Shown here: positions 1-8,507 of the stretch, in pieces
How positions within the stretch are numbered: position 1 is the stretch's first letter
How the letters are laid out: each line of letters begins with the position of its first letter
NCBI GenBank assembly: GCA_963205525.1
Contig: CAUJJP010000043.1
Location: 1 to 26,002, forward strand
DNA from: Pseudomonadota bacterium
Lineage (GTDB): Bacteria > Pseudomonadota > Gammaproteobacteria > Burkholderiales > Burkholderiaceae
Direction: 5' to 3'
Length of the DNA stretch: 26,002 nt
Notes under the pieces: model-generated
What the model saw: the letters and a program-made list of their open reading frames with translations, nothing else
Told to the model about the DNA's origin: nothing
Database searches by the model: none
Translations under genes and position numbers: made by a program

Positions 1-93
1 GGCGGTATCCAGCCGCACATCACGCACCACCCACGGTGCCTGCAGACCCAGCGCGCTGGTGAACAGCGCCTCCACTTCAACGCTCAATTCCAT
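1..93 (-). CDS. ISL3-family transposase, N-terminal part (cut by left window edge)
   Basis: Only the first 31 codons are inside the window, reading leftward from ATG at 93-91. The start is supported by an AGGAG element just upstream on the minus strand. The residues contain LFTSALGLQAPWVV followed by RDVRLD, which resembles the N-terminus of ISL3-family transposases, where a short 'ALGL-PPW-V' segment precedes the zinc-finger region. The protein would bind the element ends and catalyse transposition. The catalytic DDE part lies outside the window, so whether the gene is intact cannot be judged. A long hairpin lies about 14 bases upstream of the start. The family call rests on a short stretch and is moderately secure. 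Confidence 0.6.
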   Translation of the reverse strand, partial: MELSVEVEALFTSALGLQAPWVVRDVRLDTA

Positions 94-106
94 GCTCCTG
101 GCAGCC

Positions 107-161
107 GCCCGGTGGACATGTGGACAGGCTCAAATGCAGCCAGCCCACATGCCCACCGGGC
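107..161. repeat. Long interrupted hairpin upstream of the ISL3-like transposase
   Basis: Three nested complementary blocks form one symmetric stem. GCCCGGTGG (107-115) pairs with CCACCGGGC (153-161). CATGTGG (117-123) pairs with CCACATG (145-151). GGCT (127-130) pairs with AGCC (138-141), leaving a 7-base loop. The blocks are separated by a 1x1 mismatch and a 3x3 internal loop. The structure ends 14 bases before the transposase ATG, so it would sit in the 5' leader of any transcript entering the gene from outside. It has no T-run, so it is not a standard terminator. The pairing is visible directly; a role in limiting transposase expression is inference. Confidence 0.65.
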
Positions 162-189
162 TCGACGACGACCAGCGATTCTGACTGTT

Positions 190-216
190 GGGTTCCACAC
201 GAAATGACGAGGGGCC
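190..216. repeat. Candidate outer terminal repeat of the ISL3-like element
   Basis: Read on the minus strand from 216 inward, the sequence begins GGCCCCTCGTCATTTCGTGT and ends in GGAACCC. It starts with GG, and its length and distance from the transposase start (about 120 bases) fit a terminal inverted repeat of an ISL3-type element. The matching repeat at the other end lies beyond the window, so this cannot be confirmed here. Confidence 0.3.
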
Positions 217-340
217 GCAGAGTCTCAGTGCTGAGATGCAAGCCATCGTCGCGAAGACATCGGCTCAGAACGAGGCGGACCTGGCGCAACAGAAGCAACT
301 TCGTCTGGACCTAGAGCGAGCTAAGCAAGTCACAGAGTGA
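217..340 (+). pseudogene. Possible 3' fragment of an interrupted gene between two insertion elements
   Basis: An open + strand frame runs from the presumed ISL3-like element end to a TGA at 338-340. It encodes a charged, Gln/Lys/Glu-rich helical tail ending LRLDLERAKQVTE. There is no convincing independent start: the ATG at 236-238 has no clear Shine-Dalgarno. The product would look like the C-terminal coiled-coil end of a larger protein whose front was lost when the elements inserted. I do not recognise the parent protein. It could also be chance coding potential. Confidence 0.25.
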
Positions 341-969
341 CCATCCCCCGGCAGAGCGCCGGGCTTGACCGACACGTAATTCGGATCGAACAGCCGCCCC
401 TTGGCCAGCAGCGCCCAGACGATGTGCGCGTTCTTGTTGGCCAGCGCCACGACGGCTTTTTGCCAGCCCACGCGGGGCAACAGCTGCACCAGCCATTGCG
501 AGATCTTGTCTGTGCGTTTGTGGGCCGTCATCACGGCCGACTTGGCGCCCTGGATCAGCAGCGTGCGCAGGTAGTCGTCCCCGCGTTTGGTGATGCGACC
601 CAGCACCGTCTTGCCGCCGCTGGAGTTCTGCCGGGGCACCAGGCCCAGCCAGGAGCCGAACCGCGCGCCGTTCTTGAACTGCTTGAAGTCGCCCACTGTG
701 GCGACCAGCGCCGAGGCGGTGAGGGGGCCGATGCCCGCGAGCTGCGCTGCGGCTTTGGCTTGCTCGTCGGTGCGCACATGCGCGGCGATGCGCTCGTCGC
801 AACGGGCGATGTGGCACTCCAGCTCGACCCAGTGCAGCCGTGCCTCCTGCAATGCCAGCCGAGCGATCCCGGGCAACTCGTTGCCGGCGTCTTCCAGCAC
901 GTCGGCCAAGCCCGCGCGCAGGGCGTGTGGGCTTTGCGCGAAGACGAGGCCGAACGAGCTGGCGGCCCA
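265..969 (-). pseudogene. IS110-family transposase, C-terminal remnant
   Basis: The reading frame carries the C-terminal half of an IS110/IS1111-type recombinase (Transposase_20 region). Visible features are GIGPLTASALVATVGDFKQF, then WLGLVPRQNSSGGK (containing the serine region typical of this family), then GRITKRGDDYLRTLLIQGA and a terminal VALANKNAHIVWALL segment. The N-terminal DEDD (RuvC-like) domain is missing: the frame is blocked upstream by the TGA at 972-970, which is the stop codon of the neighbouring toxin gene. Full-length members have roughly 320-400 residues, whereas about 230 codons are open here. The last ~25 codons, below about position 340, read into flanking DNA. A remnant of this kind cannot catalyse transposition alone. 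Confidence 0.8.
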
Positions 970-1260
970 TCAGTAGCCCACTTCTTTCTGATGGCGCACT
1001 GCGAGGATGACGATGGCTTCCGGGTCAAGGCGGTAGCGGGCCACATAGCCGCTGTCGCCGAAGTCGATGATCCACTCCCGAAACTCGTCGGGCATGTCCT
1101 CGATGGGGCGACCGATGCCAGGCTGAAGTTCCAGCACCTTCACGCCCTGGCGAATGGCCTTCACTGCCCTCTTGGCGGCATCAAGCTTCTTGGGTGACAA
1201 GAAGCGATAGAGGCGCTGCACATTGAGCAGCGCCGGTGGCGACCATATCAGACGTGGCAT
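970..1260 (-). CDS. RelE/ParE-family type II toxin
   Basis: This is a 96-residue basic protein with the ParE/RelE-superfamily layout. An N-terminal helix pair (LIWSPPALLNVQRLYRFL) precedes GIGRPIEDMPDEFREWIIDF, then GYVARYRL and IVILAVRHQKE on the terminal strands. Members poison DNA gyrase (ParE type) or cleave ribosome-bound mRNA (RelE type). The sequence alone does not separate the two, though conserved 'GRP-ED-PD' wording is common in ParE-like proteins. The start ATG (1260-1258) lies inside the antitoxin gene, overlapping it by 13 bases, so translation is probably coupled. The stop TGA (972-970) abuts the IS110 remnant, so the far side of the module has been rearranged, but the toxin looks complete in length. 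Confidence 0.87.
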   Translation of the reverse strand: MPRLIWSPPALLNVQRLYRFLSPKKLDAAKRAVKAIRQGVKVLELQPGIGRPIEDMPDEFREWIIDFGDSGYVARYRLDPEAIVILAVRHQKEVGY

Positions 1261-1538
1261 GCAGGCGGTTCGATGTCGTTGCCCTGTTCGAGCTGGGCAA
1301 GCCAGGCATCGGCCTCATCGGCGGTCACATGCTTTCCGGTGGCCCGGTACTCTTCCCAGGCCTTGAGCGTGTCCTGACGAAATGCCTCGCGCTTTTCCTC
1401 GCGATCGACGTACTGGGTGATCGCCTCGCGCATCAGCCAATGCGACGTGCGATGTCGCGCCTCAGCCAGGCGCTTCACGCGGGCCTTGGTTTCCTCGTCG
1501 ATCTTGATCGCCACGGGGCGAACGGCAGCAGCGGTCAT
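1248..1538 (-). CDS. CopG/ParD-like ribbon-helix-helix antitoxin
   Basis: This is a 96-residue protein with an N-terminal ribbon-helix-helix signature. VAIKIDEETKARVKRLAEAR forms the beta strand and helix A, and SHWLMREAITQYVDREEKRE forms helix B. A longer acidic C-terminal tail (residues ~55-96) would wrap the toxin. Proteins of this type dimerise, neutralise the toxin and repress their own promoter by binding a palindrome. The gene is the first of the pair and overlaps the toxin gene by 13 bases. GGAG lies about 8 bases before the ATG at 1538. A perfect dyad 24-36 bases upstream is a likely operator. Confidence 0.87.
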   Translation of the reverse strand: MTAAAVRPVAIKIDEETKARVKRLAEARHRTSHWLMREAITQYVDREEKREAFRQDTLKAWEEYRATGKHVTADEADAWLAQLEQGNDIEPPACHV

Positions 1539-1561
1539 GGCGGGCTCCGGTGGAGTATCTC

Positions 1562-1574
1562 AAGGTATTACCTT
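1562..1574. promoter_or_regulatory. Candidate operator of the toxin-antitoxin pair
   Basis: AAGGTATTACCTT is a perfect inverted repeat (AAGGTA/TACCTT) around a single central base, placed 24-36 bases upstream of the antitoxin ATG. On the minus strand a TATGCT box overlaps its upstream side and could serve as a -10 element, although I see no well-spaced -35. The position suits autoregulation by the ribbon-helix-helix antitoxin. Confidence 0.5.
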
Positions 1575-1788
1575 AGCATACTTGCGCCTGATGAGCGTCA
1601 CGCTGCTCAAGTCTGCGTCAGGCCGGCGTCGAACCCGGCGACTTCCGCTCTGCGCGATGACTGCTTGGTCCCTGCGCCCTTTGCAACAGCCTGGCGGCAG
1701 GATGGTCGCCTGCGGTCTGCGACCAAGCACCCATGGCCACCGGCGCGGCGGGGGCGGAAATGTGGCCGGGGGTAGCATCTGCTGCCAG

Positions 1789-2819
1789 ATGAACACCCCG
1801 ATCGATGCCGCGCCGCAGGCGCCGCACTCTCCCTGGCGCCTGTGCGTAGCGCCCATGATGGAGTGGACGGACCGCCATTGCCGCCATTTCCATCGCCTGC
1901 TGTCGCGCCATGCGCGGCTGTACACGGTGATGATCACCAGCGGCGCGCTGCGTCATGGCGACGTGGCCAAGCACCTGGATTTCGACCGCCCGTCTGAGCA
2001 GCCGGTGGCGCTGCAGCTCGGCGGCAGCGAGCCCGAGGAGCTTGCGCACGCGGCGCGGCTGGGCGAGCGCTGGGGCTACGACGAGATCAACCTGAACTGT
2101 GGCTGCCCCAGCCCGCGCGTGCAGCGCGGTGCCTTCGGCGCCTGCCTGATGAACGAGCCGCGCACGGTGGCCGATTGCGTGCGTGCGATGCGCGACGCGG
2201 TCGCGATCCCGGTCACCGTCAAGCACCGCATCGGCGTCGACCGGCAGGAGAGCTACGACTTCGTGCGCGACTTCGTCGGCACCGTGGCGGAGGCCGGCTG
2301 CGAGGTCTTCGTCGTCCACGCGCGCAACGCCTGGCTGCAAGGCCTGAGCCCGAAGGAGAACCGCGAGATCCCGCCGCTGCGCCACGAGCTGGTGCACCGG
2401 CTCAAGCGCGACTTCCCGGCGCTGACGATCGCCGTCAACGGCGGCTTGGCGGGGCTGGAGGCGATCGCGGCCCAGCTCGAGCACGTGGACGGCGCCATGA
2501 TTGGCCGCGACGCCTACCACCACCCCTATGGCCTGGCGGGCTGGGACGCGCGCTTCTTCGGCGACCCGCATCCGGCGCCGCAGCGCGCCGAGGTGGAGGC
2601 GGCGATGGTGCGCTACATGGAGGATCAGCGGCGCGCGGGAGTGGCATGGCCGCAGGTGGCACGCCACATGCTGGGGCTGTGGAACGGCGAGCCGGGCGCG
2701 CGCCGCTGGCGCCAGGTATGGTCCGACCATCGGCTGCGCGACGAGTCCCCGGCCGTCGTGGCCCGGCTGGCGGCGCAGGCGCGCAGCGCCGCGCGGCCGC
2801 TGGCGCAGGAGGCAAGTCC

Positions 2820-2823
<4 letters not shown>
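1789..2823 (+). CDS. dusA: tRNA-dihydrouridine(20/20a) synthase DusA
   Basis: This 344-residue flavoenzyme reduces uridine in the D-loop of tRNA to dihydrouridine using FMN and NADPH. The N-terminal [15 protein letters not shown] and [10 protein letters not shown] segments are characteristic of the DusA subgroup. [22 protein letters not shown] (residues ~100-121) holds the catalytic Cys106. KHRIG (near residue 145), [22 protein letters not shown] and GGL...[13 protein letters not shown] supply FMN and tRNA contacts. The TIM barrel is followed by the helical C-terminal domain. The frame stays open far upstream, but similarity begins only after ATG 1789, giving the usual DusA length. The Shine-Dalgarno is weak. 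The stop overlaps the mtnA start (ATGA), so the three genes here are probably co-transcribed. Confidence 0.93.
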
Positions 2824-3898
<1,075 letters not shown>

Positions 3899-3899
<1 letters not shown>

Positions 3900-4567
3900 T
3901 GGCGCTGCCCGCCAATGATGAAGGCCAGGCACGCGCCGCGGTGGTGGCGGCGGTGCGCCGGCTCGACGCCGCCGGCCTGAACCGCGGCAGCAGCGGCAAC
4001 GCCAGCCGGCGCTGGCACGACGGCCGCCAGCCCGGCATGCTCATCACCCCCACCGGCATGGGCGCCGAGGTCGAGGTCGAGGACCTGGTCTTCGTCACCG
4101 ACGACGGCCGCGCCAGCGGGCGCTGGCAGCCCTCGTCCGAGTGGCCGCTGCACCGCGCGGCCTACCGCGCGCGGCCGCAGCGCCAGGCGGTGCTGCACAC
4201 CCATGCGGTGCACGCCACCGCGCTCGCCTGCCTGGGGCGCGCGCTGCCGGCCTTCCACTACATGGTGGCGGTGGCCGGCGGTGCCGACGTGCCGCTGGTG
4301 CCCTATGCCGCCTTCGGCAGCGATGCCCTGGCGGCCGGCGTGGCGGCGGCGCTCGCCGACCGGGAGGCTTGCTTGCTGGCCCAGCACGGCCTGGTCAGCG
4401 CCGGTGCCAGCATGGACGCCGCACTGCGCGTCATGTTCGAGGTCGAGCACCTGTGCCAGACCTATCTGCTGGCGCTGGCGGTGGCCGAGCCGCCGACGCT
4501 GGACGCCGCCGAGATGGCGCGCGTGGTGCAGCGATTCCGCAGCTACGGGCAGCGCGCGCAAGGCTGA
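3899..4567 (+). CDS. FucA-like class II aldolase, probable methylthioribulose-1-phosphate aldolase (Ald2 type)
   Basis: This 222-residue class II (zinc) aldolase has the FucA plan. SSGNAS (residues 31-36) and TPTGM (50-54) form the phosphate site, followed by SSEW (79-82), LHTHAVHATA with zinc-ligand His100 and His102, YMVAVAGGADVPLVPYAAFGS, and AQHGL with the third ligand His163. It is much closer to fuculose-phosphate aldolase than to the dehydratase MtnB. Placed directly after mtnA, with no mtnC/mtnD nearby, it fits the DHAP shunt, in which the aldolase splits methylthioribulose-1-P (or 5-deoxyribulose-1-P) into DHAP and an aldehyde. MtnB or another sugar-phosphate aldolase remain alternatives. 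The start ATG overlaps the mtnA stop (TGATG). Confidence 0.82.
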
Positions 4568-4599
4568 GAGCCTGGGCCGAGGGCCCGCAAGCCGCGGCA

Positions 4600-4770
4600 T
4601 CAGGCCTGGACCGGCGCGGTGGCCGGCGCCTGCTGCGCCAGCAGCTGGGGCGCTGACAGCTCGGCCAGGGAGGCGACGCCGGACAGCAGGAGCAGGCTGA
4701 CGCAGACCGCGGCGACGGCGGCGACGACGGCTTGCAGGCGGCTGTGGGCGCTGTTCATGGAAGCGTTCAT
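4600..4770 (-). CDS. Small single-helix membrane protein, function unknown
   Basis: This 56-residue product starts at ATG 4770, chosen because AAGGAG lies at good spacing just upstream. A second Met four codons later is possible. Residues ~11-36 form one strongly hydrophobic stretch (AVVAAVAAVCVSLLLLSGVASL), and the tail is rich in Ala, Pro and Gln (QLLAQQAPATAPVQA). It could be an inner-membrane anchor or an uncleaved signal-like peptide. It is divergent from the large winged-helix/ATPase regulator. I do not recognise a family. The strong ribosome-binding site and membrane helix argue that it is real. Confidence 0.55.
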   Translation of the reverse strand: MNASMNSAHSRLQAVVAAVAAVCVSLLLLSGVASLAELSAPQLLAQQAPATAPVQA

Positions 4771-4787
4771 CTCGGTCTCCTTCGGGG

Positions 4788-4801
4788 GCACCGTGCGGTG
4801 C
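4788..4801. promoter_or_regulatory. Short dyad in the divergent regulator / small-protein intergenic region
   Basis: GCACCG and CGGTGC are perfect 6-base arms around a 2-base centre, 18-31 bases upstream of the small membrane protein start. Such a dyad in a divergent region next to a winged-helix regulator could be a binding site. In GC-rich DNA a dyad this short also occurs by chance. Confidence 0.25.
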
Positions 4802-4920
4802 GTTGCGATGGGATGAACTGTCCGTCGACGACCCCTTTGCAGTCCTCAAGCAGACCTAAAAAGTTCTGAAAGCGACGCCGTGGGCGTAGATTTGCGCCAC
4901 GGCGGCAGCGGGGGCTTGCA

Positions 4921-7554
4921 ATGGGGCAGGGGGTTGCGGGGGCGCTGCGTTTCGACCACTTCGAGATCCGGCCGGCGCAGCGGCAGTTGCTGGTGGATGG
5001 CGCGCCGGCAGCGCTCGGCGCACGCGCTTTCGACCTGCTGGTCGCACTGGCCGAGCGGCGCGAGCGCGTGGTTTCCAAGGGCGAGCTGATGGAGCTGGTC
5101 TGGCCACGCGTGATCGTCGAGGAGGCCAACCTGCAGGTGCAGGTGTCGACCCTGCGCCGGCTGCTCGGCGCGCAGGCGATCGCCACCGTTCCGGGGCGTG
5201 GTTATCGCTTCACGGCTGCGGCGGCCGACGATGCCGGTTCAGCGGCGGTGTCCGGCGCGACCGCCGCCCCGGCGAGCGCAGCGGCCACCGCGTTGCCCAT
5301 CACCACGGCCCCGGCCATTGCGGCCACCCCGCTGCCGCCGGCCGGGCGCGCGCTGTACGGCCGCGCCGCCGACCTGGCCGAGCTTGCGCAGGCCTTGCCG
5401 CGCGAGAGCCTGCTGACGGTGACCGGTGCCGGCGGCATGGGCAAGACCCGGCTCGCCCTGGCCGCCGCGCAGGCCGCACGCGACAGCGGCTTCTTCGCTG
5501 GCGGCGTGGCGTGGCTGGAGCTGGCGCCGCTGAGCGATGGCGCGTTGCTGGTTCCCAGCATCGCGCGTGCGCTGGCGCTGACCCTGGACGCCGGCGCTGC
5601 GGCCGAGCGCCAGATCCAGCTCGCCGAACGCCTGGCGGCGCGCTGCAGCGGCGGGCCCCTGCTGCTGGTGCTGGACAACTGCGAGCACCTGGTGGCCGCG
5701 GTGGCCATGCTCGCCCAGGCCCTGCTCGACACCGTGCCCGCGCTGCACCTGCTGGCCACGAGCCAGGAGCCCCTGCGCCTTGCCGGCGAGCGCCTGTGGC
5801 GGCTTGGGCCGCTGGCGATCGACGGTGGCGAAACCTCGACCAGCGCCGCCCTCGAGCTGTTTGCCGCCCGCGTGCGCCGCCTGCAGCCGGCCTTCGAGCT
5901 TGATGCAGGTGCCCACGCCGACGCCGCCGAGGTCTGCCGCCGCCTGGACGGCATACCGCTTGCCATCGAGCTTGCGGCTGCGCGTGTGCCGCTGCTGGGC
6001 GTGGCCGGCTTGCGCCAGCGGCTGGACCAGGCGGCGCACGACGCCAGCCACCCCGGCGCCCGATTGCGCGTGCTGGGCAGCGGCTGGCGCGACGCGCCAG
6101 CGCGCCAGCAGACGCTGCTGGCCGCGCTCGAATGGAGCCACGGCCTGCTCGGGAGCCGTGAACAGCGGCTGCTGCGCCGGCTCGGCGTGTTCGTCGGCGG
6201 CTTCGGTCTGGGCCTGCTGCGCGAGGTCGTGGGCGATCCCGGCGCTGCCGCGGAGGCCCCTGAAGGCGACGCCCACGAGTGGGCGCTGCTGGAAGCGCTG
6301 GGCACGCTGGTCGACAGATCGCTGGTCAGCGTCGACCCGGGCAGCGTGCCGCGCTACCGCCTGCTCGAAAGCACGCGTGCCTTCGCGCTCGAACGCCTGG
6401 AGGCGGCGGGCGAGGGCGCCGACATCCGCGCCCGTCACGCCGCGGCGCTCGGCGCCTGGCTGGTCGAGCTGGACCGCCGCCGCTGGATCGAGCGCGCCGA
6501 CCTGCTCGAGGCGCAGCTGCTGCCCGAACTGGACAACCTGCGCGCCGCGCTCGCCTGGGCCGGTGCTGCGCCGCAGGAACCGGCACGAAGGAGGGCGCTG
6601 GTGGTGCTGACGGGCGCCAGCGCCTGGCTGTGGACGCGTGCGGGTTTTGACACCGAGGGCCTGCACTGGTGCCGGCTGGCGCTGGACCGCGTCGACCCCG
6701 GCACCGCGCCCGCCGACGAAGCAAGGCTGCTGCAGGGCTGGGCCACGCTGGCGCACCTGCGGCAGGCACAGGACGAGCTGGCCGCGCTGGCCCGCGCCGC
6801 CGCGCTGTGGCGGGCGGCCGGCGACCGCCTGCGCTGCTTCTGCGCGCTCGTCGCCGCGGCCAAGAAGCGCGTCTGGCGCTACGACCACGACGCGACCGCC
6901 GCCGCCCTGCGCGAGGCCGAGGCGGTGTTCGACCCCGGCTTCCCGCCGCCGGTGCAGGCGCCGTGGCTGATGGCGCACGCCTACATGCTGGAAGCCAGCG
7001 GGCGCGCGGCCGAAGGCCAGCCCTACGCCGAACGGCAGCTGGCGTTGATGCGCACCTGGGGCGACCCCCAGGAGCTGGACCACGCCCTGTGCGAGCTGGC
7101 CGAGAACCTGTTCGTGCAGGGCAAGGCGGCCGAGGTGGTGCAAGTGCGGCGCGAGGTGGCGGCGCGCCGCGCTGCCCGCCCCGATGGCGGGCAGAACCTG
7201 GCCAACCTCGCTGCCGCGCTCATCCACCTCGGGCACACCGAGGAGGCGCTTGCGCTGGCGCGCCAGGCGCTGCCGCTGGAGCGCGCCAGCGGGCGCGCCG
7301 GCAACATGCTCGACCACTGGGCGCTGCTGGCCTGCCAACGCGGACGCCTGGAGGCGGCAGCGCGCGCCCTGGGCGCCGCCGACGTGCTGTTCGATGCGAG
7401 CGGCTTCGCGCGCGAGCAGGGCGAGCAGCGTTCGCACGACGCCGCACGCGACTGGCTCGGCCGCGAGCTGGCGCCGGACCGGCTCGATCGGCTGCGCGAG
7501 GAGGGCCGCACGCTGGGCACCGAGGCGGCAATCGAGGGCGTGCTCGGAGATTGA
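4921..7554 (+). CDS. Winged-helix DNA-binding STAND ATPase regulator with helical-repeat C-terminus
   Basis: This is an 877-residue one-component regulator. Residues 1-98 form an OmpR/PhoB-type winged helix: an LRFDHFEIRPAQRQLLVDG start, ALGARAFDLLVALAERRERVVSKGELMELVW, then LQVQVSTLRRLLG and TVPGRGYRF. There is no receiver domain in front. An Ala/Pro-rich linker (~100-143) leads to an ATPase with Walker A GAGGMGKT (169-176), Walker B LLLVLDNC (247-254) and an LLATSQEPLRLAGERLW segment, all typical of signal-transducing STAND proteins. The rest (~500-877) is helical and Ala/Leu-rich with TPR-like pattern (LHWCRLALDRV, LALARQALPLERASG), probably the ligand or partner sensor. The protein likely oligomerises with ATP to activate promoters. 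The target is unknown; the adjacent divergent small gene is the nearest candidate. Confidence 0.88.
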   Translation: MGQGVAGALRFDHFEIRPAQRQLLVDGAPAALGARAFDLLVALAERRERVVSKGELMELVWPRVIVEEANLQVQVSTLRRLLGAQAIATVPGRGYRFTAAAADDAGSAAVSGATAAPASAAATALPITTAPAIAATPLPPAGRALYGRAADLAELAQALPRESLLTVTGAGGMGKTRLALAAAQAARDSGFFAGGVAWLELAPLSDGALLVPSIARALALTLDAGAAAERQIQLAERLAARCSGGPLLLVLDNCEHLVAAVAMLAQALLDTVPALHLLATSQEPLRLAGERLWRLGPLAIDGGETSTSAALELFAARVRRLQPAFELDAGAHADAAEVCRRLDGIPLAIELAAARVPLLGVAGLRQRLDQAAHDASHPGARLRVLGSGWRDAPARQQTLLAALEWSHGLLGSREQRLLRRLGVFVGGFGLGLLREVVGDPGAAAEAPEGDAHEWALLEALGTLVDRSLVSVDPGSVPRYRLLESTRAFALERLEAAGEGADIRARHAAALGAWLVELDRRRWIERADLLEAQLLPELDNLRAALAWAGAAPQEPARRRALVVLTGASAWLWTRAGFDTEGLHWCRLALDRVDPGTAPADEARLLQGWATLAHLRQAQDELAALARAAALWRAAGDRLRCFCALVAAAKKRVWRYDHDATAAALREAEAVFDPGFPPPVQAPWLMAHAYMLEASGRAAEGQPYAERQLALMRTWGDPQELDHALCELAENLFVQGKAAEVVQVRREVAARRAARPDGGQNLANLAAALIHLGHTEEALALARQALPLERASGRAGNMLDHWALLACQRGRLEAAARALGAADVLFDASGFAREQGEQRSHDAARDWLGRELAPDRLDRLREEGRTLGTEAAIEGVLGD

Positions 7555-7573
7555 TGCAGGCCCCGTGCCCGGC

Positions 7574-8473
7574 TCACGGCGGTCGCCGCAGCGGCCACAC
7601 CGCCAGGCACAGCCCCGACAAAGCGAGTCCGAAGGCCAGCAGATGTGGCCCGCCGAACGCCTCGCCCGGGCCCAGGACGGCGACCAGCGCGGCGCTGACG
7701 GGCAGCAAGACGGTGAAGATGCCGGCGCGCGCGGCGGGCACGCGCTGCAGGCCCTTCATCCACAGCCAGACCGTGAACACGCTCGCCACCAGGGCGTAGA
7801 ACAGGAGCAGCGCCCAGTCTGCGCCGCGCACGGCGGCGAAGTCGAAGCGCAGTGCCTGCCACACGCCGAGCGGGGTCGCCAGGGCCAGGCCCCAGAGGTT
7901 GATGAGGGCGCTGATGCGCCGCGGCGAGACGGCGCCGGTGAGCCGCTTGCCTATCACCACGTAGCTGGCCTCGCAGAACACCGCGCCGACCAGCAGGGCG
8001 TAACCCCACCAGGGCGCGCTTGCGGGACCGGTGCCGGCGGGCGCGTGTCGCGCCAGCGCCAGGGTGGCCACCCCGGCCACGGCGAGCGCGATCGCCAGCC
8101 GCATGCGGGTGTCGATGTGCTCGCGGTCGGAAGCCCAGGACAGCAGCGCCACCGCCGCCGGCAAGGTGGCCATGACGATGCCGGCCGCCAGCGCCGAGGT
8201 GGCGGCGACGCCGAACAGCATGCACACCGAGAAGCCGAAGTTGCCCAGGAAGCTCTCCCAGAACAGGAGCCGGCGATCGCGCGCCGACAGCCTGGCCTCG
8301 CCCGCGGAGCGGCGCAGCCAGTGCGGCATCGCCAGCGCGGCGATGCCGAAGCGCATCCAGGCGAGCAGGAAGACCGGGAAGGCACTGACGAGCAGCTTGG
8401 ACAGCCCGACGTAGCTGCCCACCAGCGTCATCGACGCCGCCAGCGCGGCGTAGGCGGTCCAGGGTGTGGCCAT
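7574..8473 (-). CDS. EamA/DMT-superfamily transporter
   Basis: This 299-residue inner-membrane protein has about ten hydrophobic segments arranged as two EamA repeats (residues ~5-140 and ~155-292). The N-terminal repeat has WMRFGIAALAMP, and the second has GAVFCEASYVVIGKRL and the closing GPHLLAFGLALSGLCLAVWP. DMT proteins of this type usually export metabolites such as amino acids or their derivatives; the substrate cannot be read from sequence. It is the last gene of the 13-gene polyamine run, 34 bases after the second glutamine-synthetase-like gene. It converges with the upstream regulator, whose stop is 19 bases away, with no clear terminator between them. Confidence 0.85.
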   Translation of the reverse strand: MATPWTAYAALAASMTLVGSYVGLSKLLVSAFPVFLLAWMRFGIAALAMPHWLRRSAGEARLSARDRRLLFWESFLGNFGFSVCMLFGVAATSALAAGIVMATLPAAVALLSWASDREHIDTRMRLAIALAVAGVATLALARHAPAGTGPASAPWWGYALLVGAVFCEASYVVIGKRLTGAVSPRRISALINLWGLALATPLGVWQALRFDFAAVRGADWALLLFYALVASVFTVWLWMKGLQRVPAARAGIFTVLLPVSAALVAVLGPGEAFGGPHLLAFGLALSGLCLAVWPLRRPP

Positions 8474-8507
8474 CGGTGGCGGGCGGGCAGGGGTGCCGGC
8501 GGCTGGT

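Noticed and set aside
337..1197. A + strand frame of 286 residues across the IS110 remnant and toxin gene
   Set aside because: The minus strand shows clear IS110 and ParE/RelE similarity, and the + frame has none.
1618..1660. tRNA-like 3' fragment on the minus strand (GGGTTCGACGCCGGC resembling a T-arm)
   Set aside because: With the standard 7-base T-loop the stem has a mismatch, no matching acceptor or D-arm is found upstream, and no CCA follows. It is more likely chance.
5239..7437. Long minus-strand frame of 732 residues opposite the STAND regulator
   Set aside because: The composition is typical of antisense translation of GC-rich DNA (Gln/Arg/Gly/Ala-rich), with no domain. The + strand gene has clear Walker motifs.
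7555..7573. Bidirectional terminator between the regulator and the EamA gene
   Set aside because: The gap is 19 bases and has neither a stable stem nor a T-run.
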